Shown one piece after another: positions 47,605 to 59,639 of a stretch of DNA of 64,000 nucleotides. This DNA comes from Madurella fahalii. Its lineage: Eukaryota; Ascomycota; Sordariomycetes; Sordariales. Under the pieces are notes generated by a model, which saw nothing but the letters and a program-made list of their open reading frames with translations, was not told the DNA's origin and made no database searches. The stretch covers positions 4,340,001-4,404,000 of the forward strand of contig CM056878.1 in the NCBI GenBank assembly GCA_029876055.1. Direction: 5' to 3'. Positions within the stretch are counted from its first letter, which is position 1; each line of letters starts with the position of its first letter. The position numbers were made by a program, and so were the translations under genes.

Positions 47605-50600
47605 CTAATGGGTCTGCGTGTCTAGCCCCTTTCCTCTAGCCAGACGATCTTCAACAAGTGGGGACGTAGTAACAACCGTTGGGGTTGGGCTTAGGCGTCC
47701 TAACCTTTCGGCTAGAAGTGTCCTGACAGCTCGGGCCTTCTCCATTACCGGCCCGCTGCTGTTTTCGAGGAGCAAAATGGTGTCCATCCAGCCCAGCGGG
47801 TCGGATTTCAGGTGTTGCAGATCAGCCTCCGCCTTGATAAATCCTCCAACATCTCCAAGACAGTGAATTTTACAGCTGTGCTGAGCGTCTCATAGTCTAG
47901 ATCGCGAATCCACCCCACGAAGATGGTCCACGGCGTCGTGGCACCAAAATCTTTTGGAAGAAACGTTTCTTTCTCAACTGTCGAGGTCAGTTCGTTAGGG
48001 TCGCATCCCGAGCTCAGAAGCAACTGAACCATCCTGCGAGTTCGGTACAAATCGCTGGGGTGGGCATCGATGCTGCTTGTTTGGGCCGCACCGCGGACCG
48101 TATCTGTTGGTGCCGGCGAAAGAGGCGACAGAAGCCTCCTGTCAATAGCGAGGAGCAGTAAAGGCAAACACCCACAACGTCGTCGATGGTGATTGGCTTT
48201 AATGTATGAGTCAAGATGTTCTCGTACATAGCTCACGGTCCGGAGATGGACGGCGAGAATGAAGCTGATATAGGCCGGATCCCCTCTATGAGCCACGTGA
48301 TTTGCTGATTCCAAGAGATTTCGGACAAACTCAGAAGCTCTCCCCCTGTTGTACGGTCTTATTTTTAGGGACATCAAGACCGAGTGCATATTGTTGAGGA
48401 ACAGCGCAGGGTCGCCCCGCGGTTCCACGTCCGCGAGAACTGTCCATGAGAGTCCGCTCCAAAAGACTTCGCAGGGATCTGGTCCGCGGTCCGGTTCACA
48501 GAAGTCATCGATTGTTTGGCGACATAGATTGTGTAAAGCGACAGGGCAGTGGCGACCTCATAGCAATGGTCCTCTGCCAGTGGAGGACCCCGAGATCCCA
48601 GACCGTCTCGCCTCGCAGGAACTCGAAAACGCTGCGGTGCATAAATACCACTCTCGAGTCAATCAATCGATCGTACTTGCCCCGCTCAAACGCACACAGA
48701 CAGCCGGCCGACGTAGTATCTACCTCGAGCAAACCACCGCATCTGCTCCGCAGCCGGCCCTCAAACTCGAGGCACATTTCTTTCTTTTCCTCTTCCTGAA
48801 CGTCGTAGATCGGTCGAAAATCGCTAGAATATGCCTCAACTAACGCCAAGCCAAGCGTGTAGAGATTTCTCGCTTTGTCGTCCCATGGAGCGTTGTAGAA
48901 TGTGTAACACGTCTTTAGCAGCCGCGCGCCCTGTTCTCGGTGGCGTTTGTCTATCTTGCTGAGCATGAGTTGGAACATGTCCTCGAGCTCTGGGGGTAAT
49001 TCGTCTACTATGTAGACAGAAACGTTCAGTTTATATCGTTCCCCTAACGCCCCTCGTTGTGCCACTGAGCAAATAAATAGACAGGCACGTACCTCGACGG
49101 CGCAACTCGGCGATGCGGTCATGAGCTGCGAAGCCACTAATGAGAGACCTGCACGCGAGCACCACCCATAAAAACACTCCCGAGGATTTTTTTATTATAT
49201 CGTTGAGTAACTCTTGAGCTTCCTCAGGTTGTCGAGCCAAAAGCTTCTTCATGTATTCCTGGCATCCGATTACTTCTCTGACGTAGAGCTTGATATCGGC
49301 CAGGTTCAAGTCTTGGAGGTGAAGACATGGGAGATCACTGAAAGCAGCTACGCATTCCGGTATGAGTCTGCTCGAGACAATGATTTTAATCCGGGTGTTT
49401 GAAGCCAGGCTGCGGAGAAAAGCGATGCCGTCCATGTAGTTACCGACAAATTCGTCTAATCCGTCGACCGGAAAGCAATACCTTCCTAGCTTTTGCGCAT
49501 TACTCGCCAGCACCTGGAAAGCTTGTCTTGTCTCCGCATTTGATGGAAGATCGATATCCTCTGTATTCCCGCTTTCGGTGTCGTAGATCTGTCTCCACAT
49601 GTAAGGGAGGACCTGCGGAATTATGTCTCGGTGTGCCGATAAGATCTAGTAGAGGAACGTGCGTGAGAGGCCTTCCTGGGACTTCTGTTCCGTAGTACCG
49701 AGGTTGGAGAAGAAATAGTTACAGATGTGGAGTCGCTCTCCCTTCGCCCACTCGACCAGAAACGTCCGAGTAAGGCTATGCATATAGAGGTACTTCATAA
49801 GTGTGGATTTGCCGCTACCGGCTTTACCCACTATCCAGTAGATTCCGGAGAACGAGCGGAGCGATTCTGGGAGATCGTTCCGCCCCGCATCCTTAGTCAA
49901 GTCCTTATTCGGTTGCAGGGTCCATTCCAGGGTCCGTTGGTACGCAGTGGTGATGCTCTCGCGCCGATCGTCGATCTTTCTGAACCAAAGCCTGGCCAAC
50001 ACGCGGTCTTTGCACTTTTATACAATGCGTTCTGCGGTTTCGGAAATGACGCTAGAAGTCCTAATTGATGCTTCCTGCAGGATTTTGAGCTGTCTGAGGT
50101 CCCTAGTAGTTTCTACGTCCTCTCGGAAGTAGTCACCGCTTGCCTGGACGGGCAAAATCTCCCGAATCTTGGAAGTAAAGTTCCCTACTTCCTGGACCAG
50201 ACGTTCGAACTTGTCTCTATCGTGGATGACCCAACGGATTCTTTTCACGGCGGAGATTGGCTCGTGTGGCTCACACCGCCCAGTGAGGTTTTCTAGAGAC
50301 CCTTTTGAAAGAGGTTTTCTAACCTTCCGCACGAGTTTTGCTAGCTCGAGTATCCTTTCATCGAAGGTTTCCTGCCAAAGCGGTAGTTGGAGCAGAAACG
50401 TTCCCAGCGGGGACTGCTAAGCATCGTGCTAGTAGTTGTTAGGGCCTCACTGTCCTCAGGCGCTTCAGTCAGTCCGTATCCCTGCTTGAGCTCGGGCGCG
50501 TTGGTTAGGAGCGCTACGATATAGTTCAACGCCCTTTTGATCATGGTTTGCGTCGCCTCGTCAGCTAGGCGCATGTCGTAATTGACGGGGTCGTCCGTTC

Positions 50601-50770
50601 CGGGACGATACAAGCCGGCGGGGATGAGGCCGACATCGTCCGCCCACTGAAGCAACAGGGCCTTCTCGATGTCTAGTTTCGTGTCGAGGACTTCGAATTA
50701 CCGGCTGAGATTACGCGAGTCGCGATCAGGTTGAAGAGATCGACAGCATCTTGGACTTTGATTTTCAATA
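47605..50770 (-). pseudogene. HeLo-NACHT NLR-type incompatibility gene, broken and N-terminally truncated
   Basis: Fungal NLRs couple ligand sensing to a membrane-active HeLo effector. Minus-strand order: HeLo text (VQDAVDLFNLIATR, LDTKLDIEKALLLQWADDVGL, RWVIHDRDKFERLV), NACHT with Walker A GIYWIVGKAGSGKS (about 49,820), Walker B FPVDGLDEF (about 49,460), the SSGVFLWVVLACRSL block, an intact GTACGT...ATAG intron (49,008-49,093), DELPPELEDMFQLML, FMHRSVFEFLRG and a C-terminal helical or ankyrin-like part (VQLLLSSGCDPNE) to 47,605. Lesions: no N-terminal start, frame changes near 50,690, 50,400 and 48,560, in-frame TAA at 50018 (IV-stop-KCKDRV) and in-frame TAG at 49646 (FLY-stop-ILS, where the family has Gln). 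Both stops fit CAA or CAG changed at C. Confidence 0.85.
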
Positions 50771-50877
50771 GTTATCAAGGATTGAATTCCTGTCTTGTCG
50801 ATACGAGTATGGACACTACGTACACCTCTCTTTAGGCTATGCGGCGCCTAACTCTTGTTCCTCCATATTCCGCACCG

Positions 50878-51058
50878 TTTCTACCGGCAGAATATCTATG
50901 CGTATAGAGACCCAGTTCTCGACCCCGAGCCCACATTGTGTCTCTGCTACCACGGGCTACGTCCCTTTTCTGCCGGTAGAAAATTTATGCCTAGCGTTAG
51001 GGACCCAGTTCTCGACCCTAAGCTCAGATCTTGTTTCTGCCACCTCAGACTTTGCCCT
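50878..51058 (+). repeat. Two-copy tandem repeat, period about 93 bp
   Basis: TTTCTACCGGCAGAA...GACCCAGTTCTCGACCC is followed 93 bases later by TTTCTGCCGGTAGAA...GACCCAGTTCTCGACCC. The 17-mer GACCCAGTTCTCGACCC is identical in both (50909 and 51002). It lies directly before the truncated NLR end. Confidence 0.7.
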
Positions 51059-51530
51059 TTAGTCTTTGCTTATATGCGCCACTGTCGCTATCTTCTAGTG
51101 GGAGTCGACCAACAAAAGGCAACCATTTCATTTCTTTCAGATGGTGCCTTTTGGAAGGTGATTGTATTGCAGATGCGAGATAAATGCACACGCTGACTAT
51201 TACCACCGTCGTACGCGTCATCTCCCGAGAACGCTTTTCATCTTGTGCAGTTCCGTCCTGTCCGCTCGACTCATTGACTTCACTGCATTGCTTTTGTGGG
51301 TGTGCGAGCGGGATGACATTTGCTCCGGGCCGCACCCCCTGATCCGATATAATTATATCGAAGAATCGGAGTCGGTGGAAGACTGGTATTTACAAACATG
51401 GCGGCCCGCTGGCTCACTCGTAACTTTCTTCGTTGCTTAAGTGCCGTCAGATGCCTTGTTCAATTGTTATCCATGCCTTTTGCCCTCACTCTACATTCTA
51501 ATACTACCTCCGTCTCGCAAAGTCCCCCAT
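51059..51530. other. Short intergenic region
   Basis: Nothing recognised. Confidence 0.45.
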
Positions 51531-53624
51531 CTATAAACGCAGCGACATAATCCTCCCGATGGTAACCCGCGACGCTGCCGCGTCCCCGTCTCTCCGCTCA
51601 ATCATTATCACGTTAATTAAGGTAAACAATGCCCACGGCGTGGTGCCATCGAAAACCCACGTGGCGAAATGGGCCACCTCGTCAATTTGCGTATCACTTC
51701 CGCTTCCACCCTGGATAGCAGCCCCCGGCGCCGACGCCGACTGCACCCACCCCGACCCACGTCCCATCGAGTAGGCACTACCCAGCTCGTCAATTGGTGT
51801 TGTATGCAGCAGATCTTTGTCCGATCGTGGATCTGGGTTTGTGCTCGCTCTCGAAAACACGATAAACTCTCGGCTCTTACCATCGTTGAAGTCAAATGTC
51901 TCGGCGTCCTCGAGTGACATATTCTCCAGGTCAGGAAGGTAGACGTACCCGGCGTAGAACCCGCGCCTGTCCAAGACGCGCACATGGTACACCTTGTGCA
52001 GATGATCAAAGTTCTCCTTGCGGCGCCTAATCGCACCCTCAAGACGAAAGAATGTCGAGAGTGTTCGAAAGTGGAGCATGGCATGTTGCCGCCGCCGGGA
52101 GGGACAAACATGTGTCGTTTATGGAAGATATTCTGCACGGGATGCGCCATCGGTGCCCGCCATCCTGGCTGTCGATACTGGACCACCCGTCAATCGGATC
52201 GACCCACCAACGTGGTGGGAGGCCGCACCGCCGCTCGACAGCGTTGGGATCCGCCACGCTGTCCAGCCGGTAGTCATTACCGGTGAACCAAGCATCCTCA
52301 TCATCCCTGTCATCGGTGTAGTTGCACCAGAGCAAGGGCAATCCTGACTCGAACATGGGCAGTGACCTCCCAGTCTGCCAAGGATAGGCGACCTGGCCGA
52401 CCTAGCCAAGCCAGCCCAACTTGGAAAAAGCGGTCGGGGCTTTCCGGTGTCCGGATCGGGCTTACAGCGTCATCGATGCGGTCCGAAAGGTGCCCAGAGG
52501 AGGCCGGCCGCCATCTCAGTGTCCGGTAGGCCAGCCATGAACTGACCACGAAAGGTACCGTCGAGTTAATCGAAAAAACCAAGTAGGACATTCGCGTCAT
52601 CAGTCTCGACTCGTGTAATCGCGGATTATGAACGTGTAAGTGTATATGTTGGAAGTCCGGTCGAGAATCTTGGGAACTACCAGGTTATACTCCCTCCTAA
52701 AGGAATGCATGCCCCGGTGGCGTACACCTGGCTGCCAGCCCAAGTGACAATAGTTCTTCTCTTCGGACGTGATGGTGTGCCAGCACCACCACACCGCGCA
52801 GTAGTCCGTTATCTGCAATTTGTGGTGCGACAGCACCTTCTCTTGCATCGTCCAGCCGCAAGTGCTCCACTTGTCTCAATCGCCTCCAGCGCCGGTAACA
52901 TGTTACCCAGTCCCAGGCCGCCCACAAAAGACCCGAACTACTCCGTCTTGCGCGTGTCAGGACGCACGCCTGGTAACCCTTATACAGCCCGCCTGGCCGA
53001 CGCAGTCGGGGTTCGACAGCCCGCGACAACCGCAACTGCTTAGCATCACCCATACATAACTGAGAGCCAAATAACGTGCACTGTCTTCCACATCAACGAT
53101 GCACATGTCCTCAACGTCGATAGCCCGCACCGGGACACGATGGCGATAGTTCTGCTTGACGCAGTCTCGCTCGCCGCAAAGCGCCATCCGCTCCCGCACC
53201 CACTCAAAACCCATGGTGGCAGGCTCGCGCAGCGGCCGGAAAGCCATGTTGTTGCGCGGCCGAGTCGCTGTCATCATGCCGCTCTGGTTTTTCGCCGCCG
53301 CCGCCACCTTAGCCAACTCTTGCGCCGAACAGATGTACAGAGCTGGGTTATTGTATGTCGTCTTTAACCGGATTGGGCAGAGATAGAAGGCCTCTTCCAG
53401 GAGACTCACTTCGCTGTGAGGGGCTCTTCGCTTGTCAGCTGCGCATCGGCAGTGTCGTCAGAACCTACCATGCACAGGACAAAGCGGCAGAAACCACACC
53501 GCTTCGAATTCTCTAGTATCGCGAGGAGCTCTCCGAGCATGATGTAGTCGCGGGCCTTTGGCATCGAAGCCAGGAGCAGCGTTGTCGGAAAATTACCTAC
53601 GGAAGTTGACAGCCATCGATCCAT
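51531..53624 (-). pseudogene. Second HET-domain gene, broken
   Basis: Minus-strand blocks: MLGELLAILENSKRCGFCRFVLC (N-terminal Cys block), LLEEAFYLCPIRL, VRAIDVEDMCIVDVE then motif 1 LALSYVW (53,050). One base is missing after TGG, where the next frame resumes as GDAKQLRLSRAVE. Motif 2 (YLWVDxLCI) is absent or unreadable, but FVGGLGLGNMLPALEA and motif 3 GWTMQEKVLSHHKLQITDYC follow near 52,850, then the C-terminal region FRLEGAIRRRK, YHVRVLDRRGFYAGYVYLP and IMIERRDGDAAASRVTIGRI to 51,531. At least three frame changes exist. It lies head to tail with the NLR relic on the same strand. Confidence 0.8.
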
Positions 53625-54445
53625 TTAGCAAGCAGCGAGTGCATGTCGAATTGAGGAACATATGGAGCCGAAGGGTTCGGACAGCCAAGTGGATGCTACA
53701 GCCATTTACCAGGCAGCTCAAGGAAGGCGACTTCATCCGCATCCTGCAACGGGCCGCAAGACCCACCATCGCAACGACTTTTGTGTTGTTGTAGCATCCT
53801 AATGGCAGAAAACCACAATGCCAACAACGGCGACACTGGCTGGTAGAAGCTTGTCGAACCGACAATGGAGTTTTCGCGTGAATTTCTGCTTGTCTGGGAC
53901 ACGAAGGAGGATCCAGAGCTCGAGTTCAACAGCCTCGATTACGCTACATTCATGTGCAAATGGCTGCCTACCATCAGCAATCACAATCTCGACCTACGGA
54001 ATTCGGGTGGACGAGTTAGAAAGATCCAAGAAAGTCTCCAAATTGTGGGGGCTTTGCGTTTATGGAAGAAACACATGAGGTTACAGTTCGGCAGCCTTTT
54101 CTTCAAGTCACGAGACTACCCATGAACAGGGGAGTATCCGACCAGCCGCGAAGGCCTGGGAAACACCGGCCATTGCAACGTCCAGAGAATGGCCCACAAC
54201 GGGAGGTTATCGCAGATCTTGCACCTGGGTAGGACAGTTACTAATATATCTTTGTGTCTCGAGTCATGGCTTTGAACTCGCCGATGTAGCCAGGGAGATG
54301 AATAGGGGAAACGGTATCGGGGAAATGTAGAGTCCGCTCTGGGATACAATAAAAGCGCTGGCTTCGCGTCTACCATGTCCTGGAGGAACGGTAGGCCGCA
54401 ATATTCCATGACAACTCATATACTCAAATACAGAGCCCACGGTGT
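53625..54445. other. Intergenic region with an unassigned coding-like block
   Basis: Plus-strand positions 53865-54125 encode an 86-codon block (LLVWDTKEDPELEFNSLDY...) that reads like protein, but it has no supported start, intron or family. No gene called. Confidence 0.4.
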
Positions 54446-55755
54446 CTACGACACCATTGTATCACCGGGGATAGAGTGTAGCCCTACGCGTAGTTAGCAT
54501 CAGCAAAATCTAGAGAGCAAGGGATGAAACTTACATCCGTCAATATCCTCATGCACCGTTCGCGGAATGGTACACTTATCAGCCTCCTCGGGAGTCTGCG
54601 TTTGCAATTCAGAGCAAACGTTGTTGTTGCAGCGAGCATCTAGGGCCCGTTGCAGGGAGTCTCCCTTCCAGCCGAAAACATAATCGCCGTGTTGAGAAAA
54701 ACCATGCCTGTTTTTATCTTAATTTGGCGTCCGCTTGGTCACAAGAAATTCATAAAAGAACCTCGATGACTTACCTATCACCGGTGCTCCAGACAAATGG
54801 CTGCGATCCGTCCTCAGGCCACAGGTCTTCTCCGGTGAAGAGTTGAGTCTGAGATATTTTGAGTGAGCACACCATCTCCTCTCCTCCGATTAGCCGCTTC
54901 ACGTACCTGCCACCTCACTTCGTACATGACCTGGGGAATCACCACGGGATGTGACGCTGGGCAGGTCCCCGTAGGCCCAACATCGTTACGGCCTGCGCCA
55001 GTCGCGTAGGCAACATGGCTTTGATGGTCCGGGCTGTCAATATTCTTGCCATCCCAGCATGTTGGGAAGGTAATGATGGAACGAATGCCACCAACGCAGG
55101 GCTCGTTTGGCAATGCCTCGGAATCCGGGCTTCCGCAGTTGATGTTCCGGTTGTCCCCTGATTTGGGCATGCAGCGGTGGCAAACCTTGCGAGGACCCCC
55201 GGCGGTTTTCCTCGACGCGTCACCGACGAGCATGCGGAAGCCGGGCTTGAAGGCCGTGACCGAGTTCTTGGCGTTCGAGGACGGGATCTGATGGAACTTG
55301 TTATTAGCATTTCGCGACAGGTTTCCCCTCGTTAGTGTCGAACAAACTTCGAAACCCTCTTGTCAAGATAGATTACCACATACGTAATAAACCGTGATTC
55401 CTCCGTTCCCTTTCAGGTTCTCCTCCTGGGCCTGAGGTACACGCTTGAACGTCCCGTTACGGGCTCGGAAAAACAGAACCGCAGTCCAATAATTCGAAAA
55501 ATCCTCGGTAAAGGTGCAGCTCGTGCAAGTGCTTTTGGTGACGAGATCGTGTGTCGCGGGATCCATGGAAGCGTTGAAAGAATTACCGCCAACAATCTGG
55601 TGTAAATGCGGCGACGGCACGGCACCTGGATTAACAAGAGGGTCCAACCGGTCGATGACAAGCTGCGAGCAGCCGAATCGCATCATAGGCATGGTGCCCT
55701 GGCCGGAGCTACGCTCCACGGCGACCAGGGCCAAGGCAAGCGTCTTCCACAGCAT
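54446..55755 (-). CDS. Secreted DUF1996-domain protein
   Basis: Five exons (minus: 55384-55755, 54907-55287, 54775-54848, 54535-54707, 54446-54483) join in frame to 345 residues. All four introns are GT...AG of 51-96 nt with strong donors (GTATGT, GTACGT, GTAAGT, GTAAGT). A signal peptide (MLWKTLALALVAVERSSG) precedes the DUF1996 opening signature MPMMRFGCSQLVIDRLDPLV and PSPHLHQIVGGNSFN. Later landmarks are KPGFRMLVGD, CWDGKNIDSPDHQSHVAY, CPASHPVVIPQVMYEVRW and HGDYVFGW, ending DGWLHSIPG. DUF1996 proteins are secreted fungal proteins, often next to WSC or CBM domains; biochemical role unknown. This one has the domain alone and is apparently intact. A GTAAGT at 55829 suggests a possible 5'-leader intron. 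Confidence 0.92.
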
Positions 55756-55854
55756 CTTGGGTAACGATAAGCTCCGGTGCGAGGCAAGAGTGCTGGTGGA
55801 TGGAGGCGGCGAAGAAAGCTAATACTTACCTCCCTTGGATTCGAACCTGAACCT

Positions 55855-55862
55855 CTATATAC
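55855..55862 (-). promoter_or_regulatory. TATA-like element of the DUF1996 gene
   Basis: TATATAG on the minus strand about 100 bases upstream of the ATG. Confidence 0.4.
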
Positions 55863-58225
55863 GGTACGGGGGGCTTTGGGCTTTTCCGGGTAGGAGCCCC
55901 TCTTACTATTCGCCGGATGTCATTTTTAATAATGCGGTTTAATCTCGAATAACAGAGCCTTAATCTAAATGCCTGATGTACCACTTCGGGAGTTGGAAAA
56001 GCTGAAGATCTACCGAATCACAATCGGCTATAGATACGCCTCCCCTTTCCTGCCGCCTACGACAATATTATACCCCAGGCATGTCAGTTGCGAGTGCATC
56101 TTGGCGCGCTGCCATCCAAGACATTTGCGGTACTTGATCGGGATTATCAGTCCCAGATTTGGCATATGAGATGCAAGTGTGGCAAACATCAATGATCACT
56201 CCTGTTTCGGTGCTACCCTATTATTCCTTTCACATAATGAGATCTAGCAACTAATCTCAGACAAACTACTTGTAAAACCTCATAGTTCCTATGGGTATTT
56301 CATTACGAGACGCCTACGATGATTTTTCTGAACGGATCGTTGCCACTTCATCTGAATACTGAACTATACCGTGCCACGCAAAAGGAGGCTGCTAAAACGA
56401 CAGAGCGACCGCCAAGATCACCGACAATCTCTCTCTTATGCCCATCCTCGTCTTGACCGCAGCACGATATCATCGATACCGGTGTGTTTCCTGTACAATC
56501 TCTCTTTTTGCCGCAAATATGTCTGGTGTACATGCGTCGTGATGGGGCACAGTGGGTAGATTGCCAGTGAGACCGTTTGCTTCATCCAAGGTTGCAATGG
56601 TAAAGAAGGCGGCGAAAGAACTTATTTTAGGCTGATCAGATTTCCCGTTGGTAACTGCTCAACTAGCCTCCTATCAGCTAGGAGCAGTTGTACCTTGCGA
56701 CAAAGTTGACCTGACCGCAAAGACCGCAGTATGGTTAGGGCGATTTTAAGATCTATGAGACTCCGATCCTGAATGTGGAGAGTAGAGGTCCGCGCTAGTT
56801 GCCGCAATAAACTCCGGCGTTATAGCTATATACTACACAGCTGTCGGAATCGAAGGAAAGCAAGGGCTCTCATACGCTAGAGTTGGTGGGCAGAGCGGGA
56901 GGTAAAGAATGCAGCGCCAACTGGACGCCGTATTAGGCTATACTATCATCACTGATCAGGATAATTAACGTTTGTAATTATAACTAGAGCCTATTTATTT
57001 GTAAGCAATATATACTATTTAAGACAACTCGGTGAGCTGCTAGCGATAGGACTGGGATACTAGAAACGGGCTGACCCTCTTGCAGCACGAGCAGTATACT
57101 ACATAGAGAGATCCGACGGCAGGAGTGTCAAGGTTCAGAGCGCTTCCACGCAGATCTTCCGCCAGCTCGGCTATTGAAGCTGACTTACACTTCTGTTAAA
57201 TCTACAGTAATGCCGATGATAATGGGACTCAGGGTCGTGGTATGAGGCGAAGCGGCCAACACCAGAGGCCTCATCGTCACGGACTTTCATGATCGAAGAA
57301 GTGTGGATGGTCCGAGAGACGACAAACTGGAGCCCTGGCGCTGTGATCTCGGTCGCGGTTCTGGGCTTGGAAACGTCGGCTGGGCCAAGGGTACCTACAT
57401 GGCCAGCAGGGGGCCTAGAAGGGCGATGAAAACAAATTAATTATAAGAGAGTTCAATGTAATGAGAATCGTGCTGAGTAAGGTATTAGGGATAATACGAT
57501 CAGGGCCAAGCTATATGCTACAGTGTAGGGAAGGTAGGTTGAAGCTGCCATTTTATAACCGTATCGTGCGACAGCTCCCCTCAACTCCCCTGGCGGGACT
57601 ATAATCATGGTAGATGTTGGAATGTAAATTTAAGATGTACTTGATCTCTTGTATACAGACTCATTCATTAAGGCAGGTGTAGCCAGCCGCACGCAACTGG
57701 CCTGTGAGCCTGTCGTGAGCTAGGCAAGCCAGGATAGAGGAGTAATTAGATCCCAATTGCTAAGGTAATATAAATGTAAACATAACGCGAGAAGTTCCTC
57801 TCCCCCCAATCTCCTTAAAAAAAAACAGAAGAGAAAAGAAAAGAAAAATCTTTACTAAGGTTTACCACTATCAACAATATAAGAAGACTCTCTGGCAGAG
57901 TTAGAGAGCACATAAAAACATAAAAAGAATACAATACGCGTAGCTTTGCGACCCCAACAATCCCAACCCATCTAGTGTGATGATTTTGACGCGAGTAATT
58001 CGACGAAAAACTTAGAAACCCACGTTTTTGGGGCGTTTTTCTTAGTATTTACAGATTCAACTGTCTTAGCAGACCAGCGGTCTATCCTGACAGAAGAAGG
58101 GGGGGTGGGGCCCCCGCGGTTGGAGGCCAAAAAAGTGGGGCTGCCGTAGTGTTTGCAAGGCACAGTAATCAAATTCAGCTTAGCCAGCGGCAGGGGTATA
58201 TCGGCCTCAAACCGCCCTACAACCG
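55863..58225. other. Long AT-rich intergenic region
   Basis: No gene supported over 2.3 kb. A GC-richer block at 57185-57365 reads on the minus strand as a short protein-like segment (TIHTSSIMKVRDDEASGVGR) without start, stop context or family. A C-run/A-run purine tract lies at 57803-57850. Confidence 0.5.
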
Positions 58226-59167
58226 ATGCCGTGCATCCTCATTTCGTCCTCCTGTCCTCCCGCAGATAAATTGACCGCTATCTTTATTAACATCGTTAAC
58301 GCTAGATGCACGACCATGGCGGCATCTCCTTCGGGGTTTGCCCTTCGCCTGAATGGCTCATCGTGTCTGAGCCAAGAAGTTGACTGCGGAACAACGGTGG
58401 CGCCATTCCGCGTCTGCTGTCCTGCCGGGTCATTCTGCCCCTCGCAATACAATGTCAATGTGAGTTTGACAGCTCGCAGTGGTGCAGGCCACAATGGAGT
58501 CACCGTAGGTCGCTAATAACTGCTCAGTGTTGTCCCTCAGCCAATAACTGCACCGCATCGCTGATTGAAAATCCCCGCTGCGCCAACGAGACCTGGGATC
58601 TGTACGATAATGGCGGTTTCTTCTGCTGCCTCAAGGGCCTGTTTGGCTACGCTGCAAGAGTGACCGACAGCAACGGATGCGGATCTGAGGGATACATCCT
58701 CAAGAGCGGCGAGGTGCGGCTGCCCCTGATCAGAGCTGGACAAGGTAAGTTCTCGTCACGGTTCAGAGATGCAAGGCTACTGATGACGCGCCCAAGTGCC
58801 AGCCACCTCAACCACATCGTCGACGACGTCGGCAACTTCCAGCAGCTTGATCTCGTCTCCTCCATCATCGACACCGCCATCATCGGCAGTAGACTCCGCC
58901 GAATCGATTAGCACCGGCGCCAAAATTGGTATTGGCGTTGGCGTTGGCGTTGGCGGCGGTGTGCTTGCTCTCTTACTCGTCGCCTGGATAGTGTATAGGC
59001 ACGGCAAAAAGAAGAGCGAGACGGGAAAACTGCCTGACACGGTCCATCCGATGGTTTCTGATACTGGTAGCAAGCATCCTCAGTACCACCAGGAATTGGA
59101 GGGAAAACAGATGCCAGCGGAATTGGACCATCTGTATCCGGTCGAGTTGGACGGTCATCCTCGCTAG
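58226..59167 (+). CDS. Single-pass surface protein with Cys-rich ectodomain
   Basis: Exons 58226-58459, 58528-58744 and 58797-59167 give 273 residues; introns are GTGAGT...CAG (CTAAT branch) and GTAAGT...AAG (CTGAT branch). The ectodomain (residues about 35-150) carries many cysteines in CC pairs (RVCCPAGSFC, CCPSANNC, FFCCLKG) and N-glycosylation sites (NGSS, NCT, NET). A Ser/Thr/Pro stalk (152-190) follows, then one membrane span IGIGVGVGVGGGVLALLLVA (194-213), an RHGKKK stop-transfer and a short tail with tyrosines. The layout matches wall-stress-sensor-like or receptor-like surface proteins of fungi. The N terminus lacks a clear signal peptide, so the true start may lie in an unseen upstream exon. 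Confidence 0.8.
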
Positions 59168-59639
59168 AGGCACTGGTGATGTAATGTGCGATAGATAATT
59201 CGAGATGGATGATCATATATCTACTTCTACCCTGTTCGGACTTACTATATACGTAATACAAACAAGAGATCCGAGCACAGGCACAACCCAGGCAGGATCC
59301 GCACGGGACCCTGTAATGTTATAAACCTCAACGAAGCAGAAAGTCCGACGGTATCGGCCGCTGCGTTTCCGCAATTTTGCAATCGGTTAATAGTGTGAAT
59401 GGGACGGTCAGAAGGTCTCAATGTGGGATATAAAGTGCCTTGGGGCCGACCGAGGGGTCTACGTGAGTCCGGCGGCATCCAGGATATAACTCGGATGAGA
59501 TCAGCCTACTGTGAGCTCGCCTTCTGGCCAAAACTCCATCGTTTGAAGCTGTTCTACTGTCAGCAGACATTTCTATGGCCGGAGTTTCTGACAACTGAGA
59601 TGTAGGAGACCTCCAGAGAAACAGCGGCAAGTCACTTTG
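59168..59639. other. Short intergenic region
   Basis: No feature recognised. Confidence 0.45.

Noticed and set aside
53865..54125. A plus-strand 86-codon gene
   Set aside because: Protein-like composition but no ATG context, introns or homology I recognise; left as an unassigned block.
55838..55850. A tRNA gene, because of a perfect B-box GGTTCGAATCC on the minus strand
   Set aside because: No A-box at tRNA distance and no cloverleaf; the position is the leader of the DUF1996 gene.
57185..57365. N terminus of a transporter on the minus strand
   Set aside because: Only about 55 residues, no membrane helix in the readable part and no continuation.
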